NCBI GenBank assembly: GCA_017416765.1
Contig: JAFQBE010000023.1
Span: 1 to 43,136, forward strand
Reading direction: 5' to 3'
From: Clostridia bacterium
GTDB taxonomy: Bacteria; Bacillota; Clostridia; Oscillospirales; Acutalibacteraceae
DNA length: 43,136 bases
This document shows positions 41,622-43,136 of the stretch, piece after piece. Within the stretch, counting starts at the first letter, position 1. Every line of letters begins with the position of its first letter. Both the position numbers and the translations under genes were made by a program. Under the pieces are notes generated by a model. That model ran no database searches, had not been told where the DNA came from, and saw only the letters and a program-made list of their open reading frames with translations.

Positions 41622-42191
41622 TTAAATTTTATATTTCTTTACAAAGTGTGCAAGCCTTTTGAAAATCAGACCCGTAATAAGGCTGATTGAACCGGTTTTA
41701 ATAAGGTTGAACGCAATAGCAAACCAGAACGCGCTCTGAAATACTGCCGCTGCGCCGTCACCCATGTAAAGCGGAAAAATAATAAAGCGGTTTGTAACAA
41801 GGGCTACAGCCGTGCCGATAAGGCAGGCAGGAATAAGCGAAATAACAGCAGCCTTTGTGGTCTTCTTTTTGCGGTAGACAATGCAAGGCAGAAGAATAAA
41901 AGAGGTGGTCATAATTGCGTTGGCAAGCTCACCTACACCGCCGCTGGAGCTGTTGGTTATACCTATAATCTCTTTAAGTATGCAAACTATAACGCCTTCT
42001 ACCGGTCCGAAAAGCATACCGGTAAGCAGAATGAAAACATTGCTGAAATCCAGCTTGAAATACGGCGTTGTCGGGAAAATCGGAAAGGAGAAAAAGCTCA
42101 ATGCATAGCTGAGCGCAACAAACAGTGCAATAAAAACAATGCGCTTTGTAGTTGACTTTTTTGTGCTGGTTTCGTAATTGCGTTCTGACAT
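41622..42191 (-). CDS. ribU: ECF transporter S component, riboflavin (RibU)
   Basis: A 189-aa integral membrane substrate-binding subunit of an energy-coupling-factor transporter for riboflavin; it works with a shared energising module encoded elsewhere. Seen: about six hydrophobic segments, the YALSFFSFPIFPTTPYFKLDFSNVF region typical of RibU, and GPVEGVIVCILKEI. The ATG at 42191 has AAGGTGG 8 bases before it; an in-frame start 4 codons upstream is less likely. The FMN riboswitch directly upstream settles the substrate as riboflavin or FMN-related. Confidence 0.93.
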   Translation of the reverse strand: MSERNYETSTKKSTTKRIVFIALFVALSYALSFFSFPIFPTTPYFKLDFSNVFILLTGMLFGPVEGVIVCILKEIIGITNSSSGGVGELANAIMTTSFILLPCIVYRKKKTTKAAVISLIPACLIGTAVALVTNRFIIFPLYMGDGAAAVFQSAFWFAIAFNLIKTGSISLITGLIFKRLAHFVKKYKI

Positions 42192-42235
42192 GAAAATTAC
42201 CACCTTAATTTAAAATTAAGCCAATATTCTTCAAG

Positions 42236-42271
42236 TAAAAAGAACTGCCCTGTTATTCGGGGCAGTTCTTA
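42236..42271 (-). terminator. Riboswitch-controlled terminator
   Basis: On the minus strand stem AAGAACTGCCC / GGGCAGTTCTT followed by UUUU, between the FMN aptamer and ribU. It presumably forms when FMN is bound, cutting off ribU transcription. Confidence 0.85.
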
Positions 42272-42321
42272 AAAACTTTTAAAAGATGTAATTTTTAAGT
42301 TAAAACTTAAATAAGTTACAC

Positions 42322-42449
42322 ATTCTTCTCCCATCCGGACTTTACCGTCGGTATCGGAATTTCACCGATTCGGGGAAAGCGCGGGCGCGCTGTCCTTCGC
42401 AGACTTTAACTGCCGGTGAGGAATTTCACCTCGCCCCAAAGAATATTCA
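42322..42449 (-). ncRNA. FMN riboswitch (RFN element)
   Basis: Aptamer on the minus strand in the leader of ribU. Seen: the closing stem (ATTCTT / AAGAAT), GGGGCGAGGTGAAATTCCTC and the CACCGGCAG arm, the CGCGCCCGCGC variable hairpin, CGGTGAAATTCCG, and the closing GTAAAGTCCGGATGGGAGA. All are hallmark RFN segments. High FMN should favour the terminator at 42236-42271 and shut off riboflavin uptake. Confidence 0.96.
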
Positions 42450-42459
42450 CTTTAATTTA

Positions 42460-42487
42460 ATTATATCCCGTCTTTTCCGATTGTCAA
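42460..42487 (-). promoter_or_regulatory. Promoter of the ribU leader
   Basis: On the minus strand TTGACA (42482-42487), 16-bp spacer and TATAAT (42460-42465), just upstream of the FMN aptamer. Confidence 0.85.
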
Positions 42488-42538
42488 TAGAAAATTTGGG
42501 TATACTGTTTTTAAACTATTAAACAGGAGTTGTTATAT

Positions 42539-42973
42539 ATGATTGAAAAAGACACCGTAAGATTACTTCGCGAATGTGATGCAGGCGTAAAAATGGGTAC
42601 GGCATCAATTGATGATGTGCTTGAATATGTCACATCGGATAAGCTTAAAAAGCGACTTACCGAGTGTAAAAAAGAGCATAATAAGCTTGAAGATGAAATT
42701 GAACAGGCACTTGACCGCTTTGGCGACGAAGGCAAAAATCCCAACCCGATAGCTAAGGGTATGTCATGGATGAAAACCAATGTAAAGCTTGCCACAAACC
42801 AGTGCGATGCAACAATAGCCGACCTTATGACTGATGGCTGTAATATGGGTGTAAAATCGCTTAACAAATACCTCAACGAATACGGCGCAGCAGACGAAAA
42901 ATCAAAGGATATTGCAAAACGCCTTATCAACCTTGAAGAAAAGCTCGCGGTGGATATACGCAGTTATTTGTAA
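42539..42973 (+). CDS. Small helical-bundle protein, ferritin-like/DUF2383-type
   Basis: A 144-aa mostly helical soluble protein. Regular heptad-like hydrophobic spacing over four helices, and an IDDVLEYVTSDKLKKRLTECKKEHNKLEDEI start, suggest a four-helix bundle like the DUF2383 ferritin-like group. A second part reads WMKTNVKLATNQCDATIADLMTDGCNMGVKSLNKYL. AGGAG is 9 bases before the ATG at 42539; a TTG three codons earlier is less likely. No clear di-iron ligand set is seen, so iron binding is unproven. Divergent from the ribU leader, and followed by repeat copy 3. Confidence 0.75.
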   Translation: MIEKDTVRLLRECDAGVKMGTASIDDVLEYVTSDKLKKRLTECKKEHNKLEDEIEQALDRFGDEGKNPNPIAKGMSWMKTNVKLATNQCDATIADLMTDGCNMGVKSLNKYLNEYGAADEKSKDIAKRLINLEEKLAVDIRSYL

Positions 42974-42985
42974 TGGATAGATAAA

Positions 42986-43136
42986 TTACAGTTTGTCTGA
43001 TTGAATGCAGAACGCAGAGTGCAGAGTGCAGAACGAAGGGTCGCTTCGCTCCGATTTTATAAAATGTTGATTTAAAGCGATTATTATAATGGGTGAGGGC
43101 GTAGCCCTCCCACCGTTCTGCGTTCTGCGTTCTGAA
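42986..43136. repeat. Heptamer-armed palindromic element, copy 3 (runs off the window)
   Basis: Order: degenerate outer hairpin ATTACAGTTTGTCTGATTGAAT (about 42986-43006); left arm of four 7-bp units at 43007-43034 (GCAGAAC, GCAGAGT, GCAGAGT, GCAGAAC); core with GTCGCTTCGCTCCG, TATAAAATGTTG and hairpin GGGTGAGGGC-GTA-GCCCTCCCAC; right arm of CGTTCTG units from 43114, cut by the window end. The core is almost identical to copy 1, yet the arms share no sequence with it. Confidence 0.85.

Noticed and set aside
42481-42506. TTGTCA...TATACT promoter for the small helical protein
   Set aside because: The spacer is only 14 bp and the first hexamer overlaps the -35 of the opposite ribU promoter, so I could not support it as a site.
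43007-43134. CRISPR array in the short tandem units at the window's end
   Set aside because: Units are 7 bp with no spacers, arranged as inverted arms around a hairpin core; no cas genes are present.

Overview
The window reads as chromosome of an anaerobic, endospore-forming member of the Clostridia, most likely Oscillospiraceae/Ruminococcaceae. The grounds are dipicolinate synthase (dpaA-dpaB) and spoIIE, a FMN-riboswitch-controlled ECF riboflavin S component, SigA-type promoters with classical Shine-Dalgarno sites, moderate-to-low GC, and the clostridial forms of ABC-F, UPF0210 and Crp/Fnr proteins. I see no rRNA or tRNA gene, transposase, prophage or CRISPR array.

1-4.3 kb: a BlaI/BlaR1-type repressor-sensor pair with two operator dyads over its promoter, then a palindromic repeat element (copy 1) and a thioredoxin gene. 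4.25-5.55 kb: a cysteine-rich Crp/Fnr regulator, then a very short gene (44 aa) behind a near-consensus promoter, followed by several RNA hairpins and a terminator. 5.5-11.8 kb: ABC-F ATPase and murC on the minus strand, divergent from dpaA-dpaB and a FAD-dependent dehydrogenase. 11.8-13.5 kb: an AraC-type regulator with an unidentified C-terminal half, and an AAC(6')-like acetyltransferase. 13.6-20.4 kb: a degenerate P1B-ATPase-like membrane protein with a long acidic tail, rlmB, spoIIE and rsmA.

20.4-29.2 kb: galE, then four enzymes likely to act on lipids or esters (LCAT-like secreted hydrolase, membrane-anchored alpha/beta hydrolase, patatin, PI-PLC-like phosphodiesterase). Between them lie an anchored protein of unknown function and the conserved ACT/UPF0210 pair. 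29.2-38.6 kb: a carbohydrate region with a GH5 enzyme, an uncharacterised GH20/GH67-like protein, an OmpR-type two-component system, a metallophosphoesterase, a small HEXXH membrane protein and a GPH-family sugar symporter. 38.7-43.1 kb: a YdcF-like protein, the rRNA methyltransferases rsmF-like and rsmE, ribU under an FMN riboswitch, and a small helical-bundle protein.

The most unusual signal is a family of roughly 190-bp repeats (near 3.69-3.88, 36.26-36.45 and 42.98-43.14 kb). Each has a hairpin core flanked by inverted arms made of 7-bp tandem units. The arm sequence is completely different in each copy, yet the 7-bp period and arm complementarity are kept. Small ATTACAGTTT-type hairpins bound the elements. 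A second signal is a pair of 15-bp TGTG...CACA dyads, one before the thioredoxin gene and one before the 44-aa gene, on either side of the Crp/Fnr regulator gene.
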